This document shows, one piece after another, positions 19,875 to 28,226 of a DNA stretch of 64,000 bases (position 1 is its first letter; each line of letters starts with the position of its first letter). Origin of the DNA: Rhizobium sp. BT04 (GTDB taxonomy: Bacteria; Pseudomonadota; Alphaproteobacteria; Rhizobiales; Rhizobiaceae); NCBI RefSeq assembly GCF_030053135.1, contig NZ_CP125650.1, positions 310,001-374,000 on the forward strand, read 5' to 3'. The notes below the pieces were generated by a model. That model was not told the origin of the DNA and searched no databases. It saw nothing but the letters and a program-made list of their open reading frames with translations. A program made the position numbers and the translations under genes.

Positions 19875-20684
19875 ATGGGGCCGGATCATCTTCCGATCGT
19901 CGGCATCGAGGTCGCGGCACCGGCCGCGGCGATGCTCGGCGCCGCCCGCGCGCTCGGGATCCTGCTGATCTTCCCGATCTTCTCGCTGTTCAGCATCGTC
20001 GGCATTCTGCGTTTCGGCCTGGCAATCGGCCTTTCGGCGCCCTCCGTCGCCTTCGCCTATTCGGTGCTGGCTCTCGGAGATACGTCCTGGTTCGATCTGG
20101 CCGCCCTTTCGATGAAGGAACTTTGCTTCGGGGCGCTTATCGGCATGGGGCTCGGCATTCCCTTTTGGGCGGCCCAGGCGGCGGGTGATATGACCGATGT
20201 CTATCGCGGCGCCAATGCCGCCAATCTCTTCGACCAGATCAACGCGCTGGAAACCGCGCCGCTCGGTTCGCTGATGATGTCGATCGCCCTGGTGCTTTTC
20301 GTCAGCGCCGGCGGCATCATCGATCTGGTCGCGATTTTCTACAAGTCGTTCGAGTTCTGGCCGCTCTTCAAGCTCATGCCCGCCATGCCCGACGATCCGC
20401 TCGACATGATCCTCGGTGTATTCGGCCGGCTGTTCAAAGCGGCCGGATTGCTTGCCGCCCCGTTCATGATCGTCACCTGCGCGCTCGAATTGTCGCTGGC
20501 CTTCGTTGGCCGCTCGTCGAAACAATTCCCGCTGAACGATAGCCTGCCGGCCATCAAGAACTTCGCGGTCGTGGTCATTCTCGTCATCTACACGGCCTTT
20601 ATCTCCAGCTATTTCCACGATCTCTGGATCGACGGATTCAACGAGGTGAAAGCCATGCTGGAGGTGACCCATGGCCAAAAATGA
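19875..20684 (+). CDS. rhcT: T3SS export-gate protein SctT (RhcT)
   Basis: 269 residues, FliR/SctT family, with about six hydrophobic segments. Conserved features include LCFGALIGMGLGIPFWAAQA AGD and an ISSYFHDLWIDGF C-terminus. It caps the export gate with SctR and SctS. It starts 11 bases after rhcS and overlaps rhcU by 14 bases, so translation is coupled. Confidence 0.96.
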   Translation: MGPDHLPIVGIEVAAPAAAMLGAARALGILLIFPIFSLFSIVGILRFGLAIGLSAPSVAFAYSVLALGDTSWFDLAALSMKELCFGALIGMGLGIPFWAAQAAGDMTDVYRGANAANLFDQINALETAPLGSLMMSIALVLFVSAGGIIDLVAIFYKSFEFWPLFKLMPAMPDDPLDMILGVFGRLFKAAGLLAAPFMIVTCALELSLAFVGRSSKQFPLNDSLPAIKNFAVVVILVIYTAFISSYFHDLWIDGFNEVKAMLEVTHGQK

Positions 20685-21468
20685 CGATACCGAGGAAAAA
20701 CCCCTGCCGCCGAGCCGGGTGAAGCTCGATCGGCTCCGGCGCGAGGGCCAGGTTCCCCGCTCGAAGGAAATCCCGGTTGCGATCTCCGTCCTTGCCATCG
20801 CCGTCTACGTCACCTGGGGCTTGCCTGCTATCCTCGAGGATTTCACCCGCAGTTTCGATAGCGGCCTGCAGTCCGCCGGACGGGCCGACCTCTCCGACGC
20901 CGTCACTGTCGGCTTGAGCGAAACCGGCGTGGCGCTGCTCGATCTCATCTGGCTGCCGCTTGCCACGGGTCTTGCCGCGACCATCCTGGTGTCGATCCTC
21001 GACGGGCAGGGGTTTCCCGTATCGTTCAAACATATGAGCTTCGATTTCACCCGGCTCAATCCGTTCGAGGGCATCAAGAGGCTTTTTTCGCTCGCGAGCA
21101 TCGCCGAGTTCGTCAAGGGGCTCGTCAAGTTTGTCCTGCTCGCCACCGCCGGCGGCGGTGCGATCCTCTATTTCCTCAACAGCATCTTCTGGTCGCCTCT
21201 TTGCGGAGAAGCATGCACGCTCTCCGCGACAGCCCATCTCCTCGGCTCGATCCTCGTCATTGCCGCCGGCATCATGGTGGCCGCGGCGTTTTTCGATATC
21301 CGCATTTCGCGCGCGTTGTTCAGGCACGAACACCGCATGACCAAGACCGAGGCGCGGCGCGAATACAAGGATACCCAGGGCGACCCGAAGCTGAAATCGG
21401 CGCGCCGGCAAATCGGCGCGGAAATGCGCAGCAGCCCGCCGCGCAGGCAAGGACCAGGCCGGCAATGA
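20671..21468 (+). CDS. rhcU: T3SS export-switch protein SctU (RhcU), C-terminally truncated
   Basis: 265 residues against the usual 345-360. The membrane part is complete: opening PPSRVKLDRLRREGQVPRSK, four hydrophobic segments, then FRHEHRMTKTEARREYKDTQ and GDPKLKSARRQIGAEMR, which is the linker just before the cytoplasmic domain. The protein then ends in SSPPRRQGPGRQ and a stop. The autocleaving NPTH motif and the whole cytoplasmic domain that switches substrates are absent. No frame in the 60 bp before the convergent pectate lyase gene supplies them, so this is a deletion, not a simple frameshift. The machine may be locked in one substrate mode or non-functional. Confidence 0.92.
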   Translation: MAKNDDTEEKPLPPSRVKLDRLRREGQVPRSKEIPVAISVLAIAVYVTWGLPAILEDFTRSFDSGLQSAGRADLSDAVTVGLSETGVALLDLIWLPLATGLAATILVSILDGQGFPVSFKHMSFDFTRLNPFEGIKRLFSLASIAEFVKGLVKFVLLATAGGGAILYFLNSIFWSPLCGEACTLSATAHLLGSILVIAAGIMVAAAFFDIRISRALFRHEHRMTKTEARREYKDTQGDPKLKSARRQIGAEMRSSPPRRQGPGRQ

Positions 21469-21528
21469 AAAGCGGGAGCCTAAGCCGCCCGCTTGATCTT
21501 CGCTTTGCGGTTCCGGTGGTCGGGCGTC

Positions 21529-22452
21529 TCAGACGCCCGATTGGTTGTCACCTACACGCGTCCAGTTCTTCACATCGTCCAGCGTGATATCGGAGAGGAA
21601 CGTCACGCTGGCAAGTGAGCTGTCGGTGCGGAAGACGTTGCTGCCGTGGGAGAACGCCCCGCCGTCGATGGTGACGTCGGCGTCGATCTGCTTGCCGCCG
21701 TTGGTGCGCACGAGCGTGGTAAAGCCGTCAGCGACGAAATCCTTCAGATAGAACCTCGTGTCGGCATTGATCTGGAAGATCTTGTCGGTCGCGCCCTTGG
21801 CGGAGCCACCGACAATAGTGACGTCGCCGGCGCTTTTTACCGTCAGCGCATCCTCGCCGACATTCTGCCAATTGACGTTTTCGAGCGTCGCGCCGCCATA
21901 GACGTGGATTCCGTCGGCGCCATTCTCGCCGAGATTGACATTCTTGAGCGTCGCGCCGTTCTTGAGAATGAACAGCGGCGATTGGGTTTCGGACTGGCCG
22001 CCATCGCCGAGCTTGGACGAGGCCGTATAGGTCGCGCCCTTGCCGTCGAACACGCCGCCATCCACGACGATCGGCTCGTTGACGACGATGACGCTGCCCT
22101 CTTTCGAGAGGTCGGGTTTTTCCGTCGTGGTCTGCAAAGTCGTGGCCTGTTTCTCGTCGGATGGATCCACCTTCTTGGAGTGGGATTGCCAGTTGATGTG
22201 CTTGCGCAGCAGATCCTTGGGGTCGGAATCCATGCCGTTTTCCGACGTTTCCCGCGACTTCGGCACATAGGAGGTCAGCGTCGGCGGGTTGCCGGAGAAA
22301 TCTTCGAAGGGCGAGACCTTGCGGGTTCGGATGGCGGTGAAATCCGTGTCGGCCCTATTGCTGCCGCCAAGGCAATCGGACTCAAGGTCGAAACGGGAGG
22401 TTCTGTCGAAGTCTATGGGCCTTTGTCCATCTACGCCACACATTGCATTCAT
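21529..22452 (-). CDS. HrpW-like pectate lyase (PL3), probable T3SS-secreted protein
   Basis: 307 residues. An N-terminal polar, disordered region of about 110 residues without a Sec signal is followed by a polysaccharide lyase family 3 domain: VFDGKGATYTASSKLGDGGQ, PLFILKNGATLKNVNLGENG, ADGIHVYG, VGEDALTVKS and FRTDSSLASV, all recognisable PL3 blocks. HrpW harpins of plant pathogens have the same plan. Last gene of the reverse T3SS operon, 33 bp after sctV. Expected to act on plant pectin outside the bacterium. A second ATG at 22443 is also possible. Confidence 0.9.
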   Translation of the reverse strand: MNAMCGVDGQRPIDFDRTSRFDLESDCLGGSNRADTDFTAIRTRKVSPFEDFSGNPPTLTSYVPKSRETSENGMDSDPKDLLRKHINWQSHSKKVDPSDEKQATTLQTTTEKPDLSKEGSVIVVNEPIVVDGGVFDGKGATYTASSKLGDGGQSETQSPLFILKNGATLKNVNLGENGADGIHVYGGATLENVNWQNVGEDALTVKSAGDVTIVGGSAKGATDKIFQINADTRFYLKDFVADGFTTLVRTNGGKQIDADVTIDGGAFSHGSNVFRTDSSLASVTFLSDITLDDVKNWTRVGDNQSGV

Positions 22453-22485
22453 CCCCAGTTGGTCTCGTCTACTTCACTTGCTCTA

Positions 22486-24417
22486 TCAGCCCGGCCTTTG
22501 TTTGGAGCCGGCAGCGTTCCGGATTTGCCCGATCTCTCCGATGGTTTCGATCGTTATATCCCTGTCGATCTCCTCCGCCGCCAGCACCGGAATGCGGCAG
22601 TTGTGGTGGATCATCAGCGTCTGGGTGAGCAGGCGCCACTCGCCCGGCACGATGATGATGGGATCGTATCCCCGCTCGTTGGCGTCCTCGAGAGCCTGCC
22701 TGGCTTTCTCGGCCAGCAGGCGCAGCCTTTCGGCTATCTCGATCTTCTCGGTCGCTCCAGCGGCGTCATAGGAGCGGATGAAGTGGTCCCATTCGGCGGG
22801 AAGCACCAGCGCCGGCAGCAATCCGCGCCGGTCGAGAAGCCCGAAGGCGATCTGCTTGACCAGCGCGGCGCGCGCCATTTCGGCCAGGGCATCCGGCGCG
22901 TGATCGGTGCCGGCGTGCAGCATCACTTCCAGCAGTCCGCGCGGCTGGGAAAGCGTCACGCCGGAATCCAGCAGGCGTCTGACGACCGCGACCGTCAGCA
23001 TCAGCGGCACCTGGGTGGCGACGTCGATCGCCAGTTTGCCGAGACGCGGTTCGAGGCTGCCCAGCCATTGTGCCGCGTCGTCGACGCTGAACAGGGCGCC
23101 GATATGGCGGCGGACGATGCGCACGATGTCGTCGGCAATCTGTTCGGCCGTCCGTTCGGGACCGCAGCTGACGAGACCGGCGGGCACGTTTTCGACCTGA
23201 AGGTGGATCAGATCCTCGGCCATGCGGGGATCGGCGTTGAACGTCGGCACCGTCACGGAGACGCCGACGGCGCGCGCCGCCATGCGGATCCGCCCGTCCA
23301 GCATTTCGCCGAGTCGCATCGCCTCAAGCCGCGCCAGCGTTTCCACCGCGACGGTGGCGATGACGGGATCGCCATATTTCGTCCTGTCGAGCGGATAGGA
23401 ATTGGCGCTTTCCACGGCATTTGCCGATCCGGCCGCGGCTGGGCCGGCGCGCCGGCGATGCACCATGAAGGCAAGGCCCGCCAGACACAGGCCGATCGCG
23501 CCGAGCACGCCTGTGGGAAATCCCGGCACGAAGCCCGCGCAGATCGTCAGCGCCGCCGCAATCGCCAATGCACGGGGCTCCCGGAAGAGTTCGCGGCCGA
23601 TATCGCTGCCGAGACTGCCGTTGCCGTCATCGGACACGCGGGTCACGACGATACCGGCCGAGACTGCCATCAGAATGGACGGAATCTGCGACACCAGACC
23701 GTCGCCGATCGACAGCAGCGTATAGAGATGGGCGGCCTCGGCGAAGCTCAGGCCCTTCTGGAAGATACCGATCGCCAGGCCGCCGATGAGATTGACGGCG
23801 ACGATCACCAATCCTGCGACCGCATCGCCCTTGACGAAGCGCATCGCGCCGTCCATCGCCCCGAAGAACTGGCTCTCCTGTTCGAGGCGCGACCGGCGCT
23901 TCTGCGCGGCTTCCGTGGTGATATGGCCGTTACGCAGGTCGCTGTCGATGGCGAGCTGCTTGCCGGGCATGGCGTCGAGCGTGAAACGCGCGCCGACCTC
24001 GGCGATGCGCTCGGCGCCCTTCGTCACCACGATGAACTGCACCAGCGCCACGATCAGGAAAATGATCAGCCCGACGACGACATTTCCCGCAACGACGAAA
24101 TCGCCGAAGGCCATGATGATCTCGCCGGCATCGGCGTCCGCCAGCACGAGCCGGGTCGAGGAAATCGTCAAGGCCAGGCGGAACAGCGTGCCGATCAGAA
24201 TGACCGCGGGAAAGGTCGAGATTTCAAGCACGCTCTTCAGATAGGTCGTGGTGATCAGCACCACGAAAGCGAAGGAGAGATTGAAAGCGATCAGCACGTC
24301 CAGAACGATTGTCGGAAGCGGCAGCACCAGCATCGTCACGACGGAGGCGAAAAACACCGCAAGCAGCATATCGGTGCGTTGCGCAAGCATGGCGATGGCG
24401 GATGACCTTACCTTCAT
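22486..24417 (-). CDS. rhcV: T3SS export-gate protein SctV (RhcV)
   Basis: 643 residues, slightly short of the usual 680-700. The first about 320 residues carry eight hydrophobic segments and the FHIPEP signature region (LIGTLFRLALTISSTRLVLA, FTLDAMPGKQLAIDSDLRNG). The C-terminal cytoplasmic domain, which forms the nonameric docking ring, is complete. It starts 24 bp after sctD and is followed by the pectate lyase gene. No damage is seen, in contrast to its partner SctU. Confidence 0.96.
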   Translation of the reverse strand: MKVRSSAIAMLAQRTDMLLAVFFASVVTMLVLPLPTIVLDVLIAFNLSFAFVVLITTTYLKSVLEISTFPAVILIGTLFRLALTISSTRLVLADADAGEIIMAFGDFVVAGNVVVGLIIFLIVALVQFIVVTKGAERIAEVGARFTLDAMPGKQLAIDSDLRNGHITTEAAQKRRSRLEQESQFFGAMDGAMRFVKGDAVAGLVIVAVNLIGGLAIGIFQKGLSFAEAAHLYTLLSIGDGLVSQIPSILMAVSAGIVVTRVSDDGNGSLGSDIGRELFREPRALAIAAALTICAGFVPGFPTGVLGAIGLCLAGLAFMVHRRRAGPAAAGSANAVESANSYPLDRTKYGDPVIATVAVETLARLEAMRLGEMLDGRIRMAARAVGVSVTVPTFNADPRMAEDLIHLQVENVPAGLVSCGPERTAEQIADDIVRIVRRHIGALFSVDDAAQWLGSLEPRLGKLAIDVATQVPLMLTVAVVRRLLDSGVTLSQPRGLLEVMLHAGTDHAPDALAEMARAALVKQIAFGLLDRRGLLPALVLPAEWDHFIRSYDAAGATEKIEIAERLRLLAEKARQALEDANERGYDPIIIVPGEWRLLTQTLMIHHNCRIPVLAAEEIDRDITIETIGEIGQIRNAAGSKQRPG

Positions 24418-24440
24418 GATCCGGCTTCCGACGCCATCGC

Positions 24441-25409
24441 CTATTCTTGTTCGCTGCTGGAAATTTCGGCGAGCTTCGGCTCGGCACTGCCGGCGGGGGC
24501 GAAATTGACCGTATCGTCCTCACTGTCGCGGGAAACGGTCATCTGGTCTTTGCCGATCTCCTTGATCCGCCAGCCGCTCGAAACGACATCGCCTTCCTCG
24601 TAGCGGCGGCCGTCGGAGCCGATGATGAATCTGACGGGCGTATAGCCGGCGGCGGCGACGAAGCCGTCGAGACCGGAAGAGAGGGCGGTGAGATCGACGA
24701 TGGAAACGGAACCGCGCCGGCTCATCGAGGCGATGATGCTGCGCAGCTTGGCCTTGTCGGGCAGGCAGAGAGGGCGCGATCCTTCGCCGATGCGAATCTC
24801 GTCGGCGGTGGCGACGATGCTCAGATCTTGGGGAAGCTGAGCCATACGAATGACCTGGCGGATTTCGGCAGCAATTGCCGCCGATGACGGCGCCGGTTCC
24901 GGCGCGGCGGAAACCCTGACGAGCGGGGCTTCGTGAGCCGGCGCATCGCTGTTGTAAAGCCCGGCCAGCAAAAGCAACGCCGCCAGCCCGAGAAGGCCGG
25001 CAGCCGCAATCCGGCGTGGCGCGAACCGCACGCGCCCGGCGCCGAGACCTTCGAGTTCGCAGGCCGTGCCGTCGAAGGAGATGGTCTGCCTCTTCGTAAG
25101 GGTCATCGTCCGATCGCGTGGGATGGAACGACCGTTGATCACGACGTCATCCCGCAGCGCGGTCAACGACACCGTGTCGGAGCCGCGGGAGCGCTGCAAA
25201 CTGATGGTAAAGGCGGGTTCTGGTTTGGCGCCGAGGATGATCAGGTCGCAATCGGCGCTGCCGCCGACCACCTGCCGCTCCGCCGTCAGCGGCAGATTGG
25301 AGCTGCGCCCGGCACGCGTGATGCGCAAGACCGGTCCGCCGCTGCCTGACGCAGCGTTGCCGGCGTTACCTCTGAATGTCGGCGAAGAGGAATCTAGATC
25401 CATAACCAT
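24441..25409 (-). CDS. sctD: T3SS inner-ring protein SctD-like
   Basis: 322 residues. An N-terminal FHA-like cytoplasmic domain (ERQVVGGSADCDLIILG, VINGRSIPRDRTMTLTKRQT) is followed by a basic patch, one membrane helix near residues 133-152 (IAAAGLLGLAALLLLAGLYN), and a periplasmic part with BON-like repeats (VRFIIGSDGRRYEEGDVV). This is the YscD/HrpQ/SctD plan. It forms the outer part of the inner-membrane ring with SctJ. It lies between the 52-aa needle-like gene and sctV. The periplasmic part is shorter than in YscD. Confidence 0.88.
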   Translation of the reverse strand: MVMDLDSSSPTFRGNAGNAASGSGGPVLRITRAGRSSNLPLTAERQVVGGSADCDLIILGAKPEPAFTISLQRSRGSDTVSLTALRDDVVINGRSIPRDRTMTLTKRQTISFDGTACELEGLGAGRVRFAPRRIAAAGLLGLAALLLLAGLYNSDAPAHEAPLVRVSAAPEPAPSSAAIAAEIRQVIRMAQLPQDLSIVATADEIRIGEGSRPLCLPDKAKLRSIIASMSRRGSVSIVDLTALSSGLDGFVAAAGYTPVRFIIGSDGRRYEEGDVVSSGWRIKEIGKDQMTVSRDSEDDTVNFAPAGSAEPKLAEISSSEQE

Positions 25410-25462
25410 CTTGTTCCCGAACCGTCCGTCGAGCGGCTTTTATTGTCTTCGAGAGCGGGGAA

Positions 25463-25486
25463 GCGAGACGGGCGAACCCGTCTCGC
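25463..25486 (-). terminator. Strong hairpin between needle-like gene and sctD
   Basis: GCGAGACGGG and CCCGTCTCGC form a perfect 10-bp stem around a 4-base loop (TTCG on the transcribed minus strand), 12 bases after the 52-aa gene stop. There is no U-run. It suits an attenuator or mRNA-stabilising element that keeps the small gene more highly expressed than sctD-sctV downstream. Confidence 0.7.
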
Positions 25487-25497
25487 CATTGTTTCAA

Positions 25498-25656
25498 TCA
25501 GCCTGGGCCGATCTTCTTGATGGCGTTTGCGACGCCGTTGATCTTGGTGATTTCGGTTGCAACCTTCAGGCTCTGCTCGGTCGCTTCGTTCTGGGCCGAC
25601 TTGAAGGCGGAAATCGCCGAGCCGATGCCCGCATCAAGTGTCGAAGTACTAGCCAT
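25498..25656 (-). CDS. 52-aa needle/pilin-like protein of the reverse T3SS operon
   Basis: 52 residues beginning MASTSTLDAGIGSAISAFKS and ending in KKIGPG. ATG at 25656 follows AAGGAG at eight bases, a strong site. The sequence is Ala/Thr/Lys-rich, wholly helical in character, without a signal peptide or cysteine. Small helical needle or pilin subunits such as SctF and NopA share this size and composition. First gene of the operon with sctD and sctV, with a hairpin right after it. A needle-subunit role is inferred; no specific family was recognised. Confidence 0.72.
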   Translation of the reverse strand: MASTSTLDAGIGSAISAFKSAQNEATEQSLKVATEITKINGVANAIKKIGPG

Positions 25657-25909
25657 GTCTTGAACTCCTTGCATGGTTTTGGCGGCCAGAGCCTTGCAGA
25701 ATTCAAGATCGAATTCAATAGCTTATGTTAAAAAGTTATTAATTCGCGATATGTACAACAAATGCGCGAAATGGATATCCGTCCTGTTCCCAGCGGACCG
25801 ATGATCTGCAACAGTAGATCAGATAATTATTAATAGATTGGATTTCGCAGCCCTGCCTTCATTCGTTCATTAGTTGTCGGGCGATATCCGGATCGTGAGG
25901 TAAACTCAG
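25657..25909. promoter_or_regulatory. AT-rich divergent promoter region of T3SS operons
   Basis: About 250 bp between the reverse operon (needle-like, sctD, sctV) and rhcC1. It is clearly AT-richer than the flanking genes, with runs such as TTAAAAAGTTATTAATT and ATAATTATTAATAG. No tts box or -24/-12 element was recognised. Confidence 0.55.
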
Positions 25910-26458
25910 ATGTTTGCGCGTTTTGTTTACATGGCCGCTATCGGACTGCTGGCCTCCTTTCCTCCACCGGCCGGCGCCAGCGAGCGGGAGGTGCGCCTGG
26001 ATGTCGTCTCCCTGCCGCTTGGCGATGTCGTCCAGACGCTGTCCTTCATGTCCGGCATCCCGGTCACGACAGTCGGGACGCTGAGCGGCAAGGTCGAGCA
26101 CTGGTCCGTCCGGGAAAGCGGAGCCAAGGCCTTTGTCAAGCTTGGCGATGCCAGCAATCTCTTCGTCGCCTATGACGGCAGCCGCATCATCATCGCGCCG
26201 AAGCAGGAGGTCTCCACCGTTGTCCTCGATCGCGGCGGCCGCAGCTGGAAGACCGAGCAAAACGCCATTCGCGCGCTGTTCCCGCTGCTGCCGGACGATG
26301 CGCTGCGTGAAGATCCCGCCAGCGGCTTGGTGCTGGTGCGCGGGCCCGCCGTCTTCACCAAGGCCGTCGAAGACGTGCTGAGCCGGCAGCAAGCCGACAG
26401 CATCAAGGTCATCAAGGGCGGCCAGCTGGAAATCCTGACGACGAACAACGGTGCCTGA
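25910..26458 (+). CDS. rhcC1: T3SS secretin N-terminal half RhcC1
   Basis: 182 residues. It has a cleavable signal peptide (MFARFVYMAAIGLLASFPPP, cleavage near AGAS). Next come N0-type (VRLDVVSLPLGDVVQTLSFM SG) and N1-type (AIRALFPLLPDDALREDP then GLVLVRGP) periplasmic domains, ending with no secretin beta-barrel. In rhizobial T3SS the outer-membrane secretin is split into RhcC1 and RhcC2, and this is the C1 half. No C2 half is present in the window. Divergent from the needle-like gene, followed 10 bp on by the SctO-like gene. Confidence 0.9.
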   Translation: MFARFVYMAAIGLLASFPPPAGASEREVRLDVVSLPLGDVVQTLSFMSGIPVTTVGTLSGKVEHWSVRESGAKAFVKLGDASNLFVAYDGSRIIIAPKQEVSTVVLDRGGRSWKTEQNAIRALFPLLPDDALREDPASGLVLVRGPAVFTKAVEDVLSRQQADSIKVIKGGQLEILTTNNGA

Positions 26459-26467
26459 GCGGCTGAT

Positions 26468-26881
26468 ATGAAGGCGTTGAAATCTCTCAGGCAGTTGCTG
26501 CAGATCCGCAGCCTGCGGGCGGACAATCTTTCCCGCAGCCTCTCCGAGGCGCGGGCGGATGCCGAAAGCGCGCGGGAGCGGGAAACGAAAGCCTCCGAAG
26601 CGCTCGACATCGCGGCAAGCCGGGCCGCCGGCAATCCTGTCGTCGACGTATTGCGCAAGAGTGGTGTCATCGCCGCCGCCGAGCTTCAGGACGCGCTGAT
26701 GCGACAATCCGTATTGCGCAGCCATGAAGCCGATGCCGGCCTATCGCTTGCGCAACACAAAGCCGCCCGGCGCGCCGCGCAAGAGCGGGCAGAACACGTC
26801 GCCGCCGATTTTTCGCGAGCACAGAAGGCGGTATTGCGCGTCGAATTTTCGCTTGAAGCAGCGGAGAAAATCGACCGGTAG
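26468..26881 (+). CDS. SctO-like coiled-coil T3SS protein
   Basis: 137 residues with heptad-rich helices throughout (LRADNLSRSLSEARADAESA, AARRAAQERAEHVAADFSRA) broken in the middle by GNPVVDVLRKSG. Size and two-helix coiled-coil layout match the FliJ/YscO/SctO stalk that links the ATPase SctN to SctV. Starts 10 bp after rhcC1 and so is co-transcribed. It is convergent with the XRE regulator with 4 bp between stops. Assignment by architecture and context. Confidence 0.72.
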   Translation: MKALKSLRQLLQIRSLRADNLSRSLSEARADAESARERETKASEALDIAASRAAGNPVVDVLRKSGVIAAAELQDALMRQSVLRSHEADAGLSLAQHKAARRAAQERAEHVAADFSRAQKAVLRVEFSLEAAEKIDR

Positions 26882-26885
26882 GGAG

Positions 26886-27383
26886 CTAAGAACCAGCAGA
26901 TGAACCAACCGGCTTCTGTTCTTCCATCTCTTCATCGACAATCGAGCTGACGAGGGCAACGACCCGGCTGCGCACACGCGGAGAAAGGAGCAAAACGTCG
27001 TCTATCAGACGCCGTCCCTCCGCCGTGGAAATGTAGGCAATCTTCTCATCGATCTCTGTTATGATTTGCTGGCCCTGAGTGGTTTCGGGATCTGGAAGAC
27101 CTTCGAAAAACCTCGAAACAGGGATCTTGAGGCAATTGGCAAGCTCGTAGAGCATCGAAGCGCTGACGCGGTTCTTACCGCTTTCATATTTTTGTACCTG
27201 CTGCAAACTGACCCCGATGCCGGCGCCGAGATCCCCTAGGGATACATTCGACTGCATTCGGCGGATACGGATTTGCTGTCCGACATGCCGATCAACTGGA
27301 TGCACCAACTCGCGCGCTACATTCGACTGTTCGGCTTGCGCAGGCCTCGAAGTCCGGACCTGTGCTGCTGCATAGCGCTTCAT
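26886..27383 (-). CDS. XRE-family (Cro/CI type) transcriptional regulator
   Basis: 165 residues from the ATG at 27383; longer starts would run through sequence without protein-like character. The helix-turn-helix is VGQQIRIRRMQSNVSLGDLG AGIGVSLQQVQKYESGKNRV, followed by SMLYELANCLKIPVSRFFEG, the rhizobial PraR/PhrR type of XRE protein. The C-terminal about 80 residues form an acidic region. It closes the T3SS island and could control it, but no operator is evident. It may be a local alternative to TtsI, which is absent here. Confidence 0.88.
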   Translation of the reverse strand: MKRYAAAQVRTSRPAQAEQSNVARELVHPVDRHVGQQIRIRRMQSNVSLGDLGAGIGVSLQQVQKYESGKNRVSASMLYELANCLKIPVSRFFEGLPDPETTQGQQIITEIDEKIAYISTAEGRRLIDDVLLLSPRVRSRVVALVSSIVDEEMEEQKPVGSSAGS

Positions 27384-27734
27384 GGTGGACACCCCGATGG
27401 AGAGTTTCACGCGGTGCGCCCCCGCTGAAAACTCGCTAAACCCACTGATCGGGGAGTTGGAAACCGTACACGACGGTCCTGTGGCCTTTAGTTCCGAGGA
27501 ACCTGGACATACGCCACAGGCTCCTCGACCGAAGGTCAAGGAGTGTGATGCCGTTACGGCCGGCATCAACCACGTGTAGGGGTTTCCACACCCCAGGGCA
27601 GCGCGTACTGCCCTATCGAAAAAGATAGCGGGAATCCGCCCGCTGCGCAACCGAATTCTTTACAAGATTCAATAGCTTCGCTTTACGCTCGGACACTTGC
27701 CTCAAAAGCGAGAGGTCACGCTTCGGGCGGTAAA
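27384..27734. other. Non-coding region upstream of the XRE gene
   Basis: About 350 bp with several short GC-rich inverted segments but no convincing gene. It probably holds the XRE promoter and marks the right edge of the T3SS island. Confidence 0.4.
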
Positions 27735-28226
27735 GTGGTCAGAAAACCAAAGGAGGTGCGATCAGCGGAACGCCCATTGCGAGGATTGTCTGCCCACTCT
27801 CCCGGAAGAGATGACGATGACACCTGGGAGAGCGCGGACGTCGTGGCGATCGAGGAGACGGACGATACCGTCACCGTACTTCTCTGGCATCTGAAATACT
27901 CGCAGGCAGTAATGGGGCGCCGGGCGGACGATCTTTACCTCGTTTGCGGTCAAGCACAGAAGGGGGTGAAGGGGACATGGAGCTTGAAGAACCTCATCAA
28001 CCACCTGACCGTGAGAGAAACATCACATCTTAAGGGCCGGGCCCGTTTCATTCGAGGCAGCCTGAATGACTTGGCCACGCTTCGAAAGGCTGCCCGACGC
28101 AAGTTCATCGAGTACCGGATCGGGATTGTACAGCCGGGTCTTAACGGTGAAAACATACCCGCAGAACATCTTGCGCTTCTGGGAGCGACTGCCACTTCAT
28201 ACTGTCTGTCACCGGGTGTCCCCTAA
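27735..28226 (+). pseudogene. C-terminal remnant of a large helicase-like protein
   Basis: The readable part has WESADVVAIEETDDTVTVLL, WHLKYSQAVMGRRADDLYLV CGQA, RIGIVQPGLN and EHLALLGAT. These are the usual C-terminal blocks (ESADVVAI, H-C-KYS, DDLYEVCGQA, IVQPGLS, LLGAT) of a family of big DEAD/DEAH-helicase-type phage or plasmid proteins. The N-terminal helicase domains are missing and the final residues are altered after LGAT, so both ends are broken. Likely debris of an integrated element. The exact 5' limit is unknown. Confidence 0.6.

Noticed and set aside
21646..24405. 919-codon plus-strand frame
   Set aside because: Lies opposite the pectate lyase and SctV genes, whose motifs are unambiguous; the His/Asp/Arg-rich translation is a typical antisense artefact.
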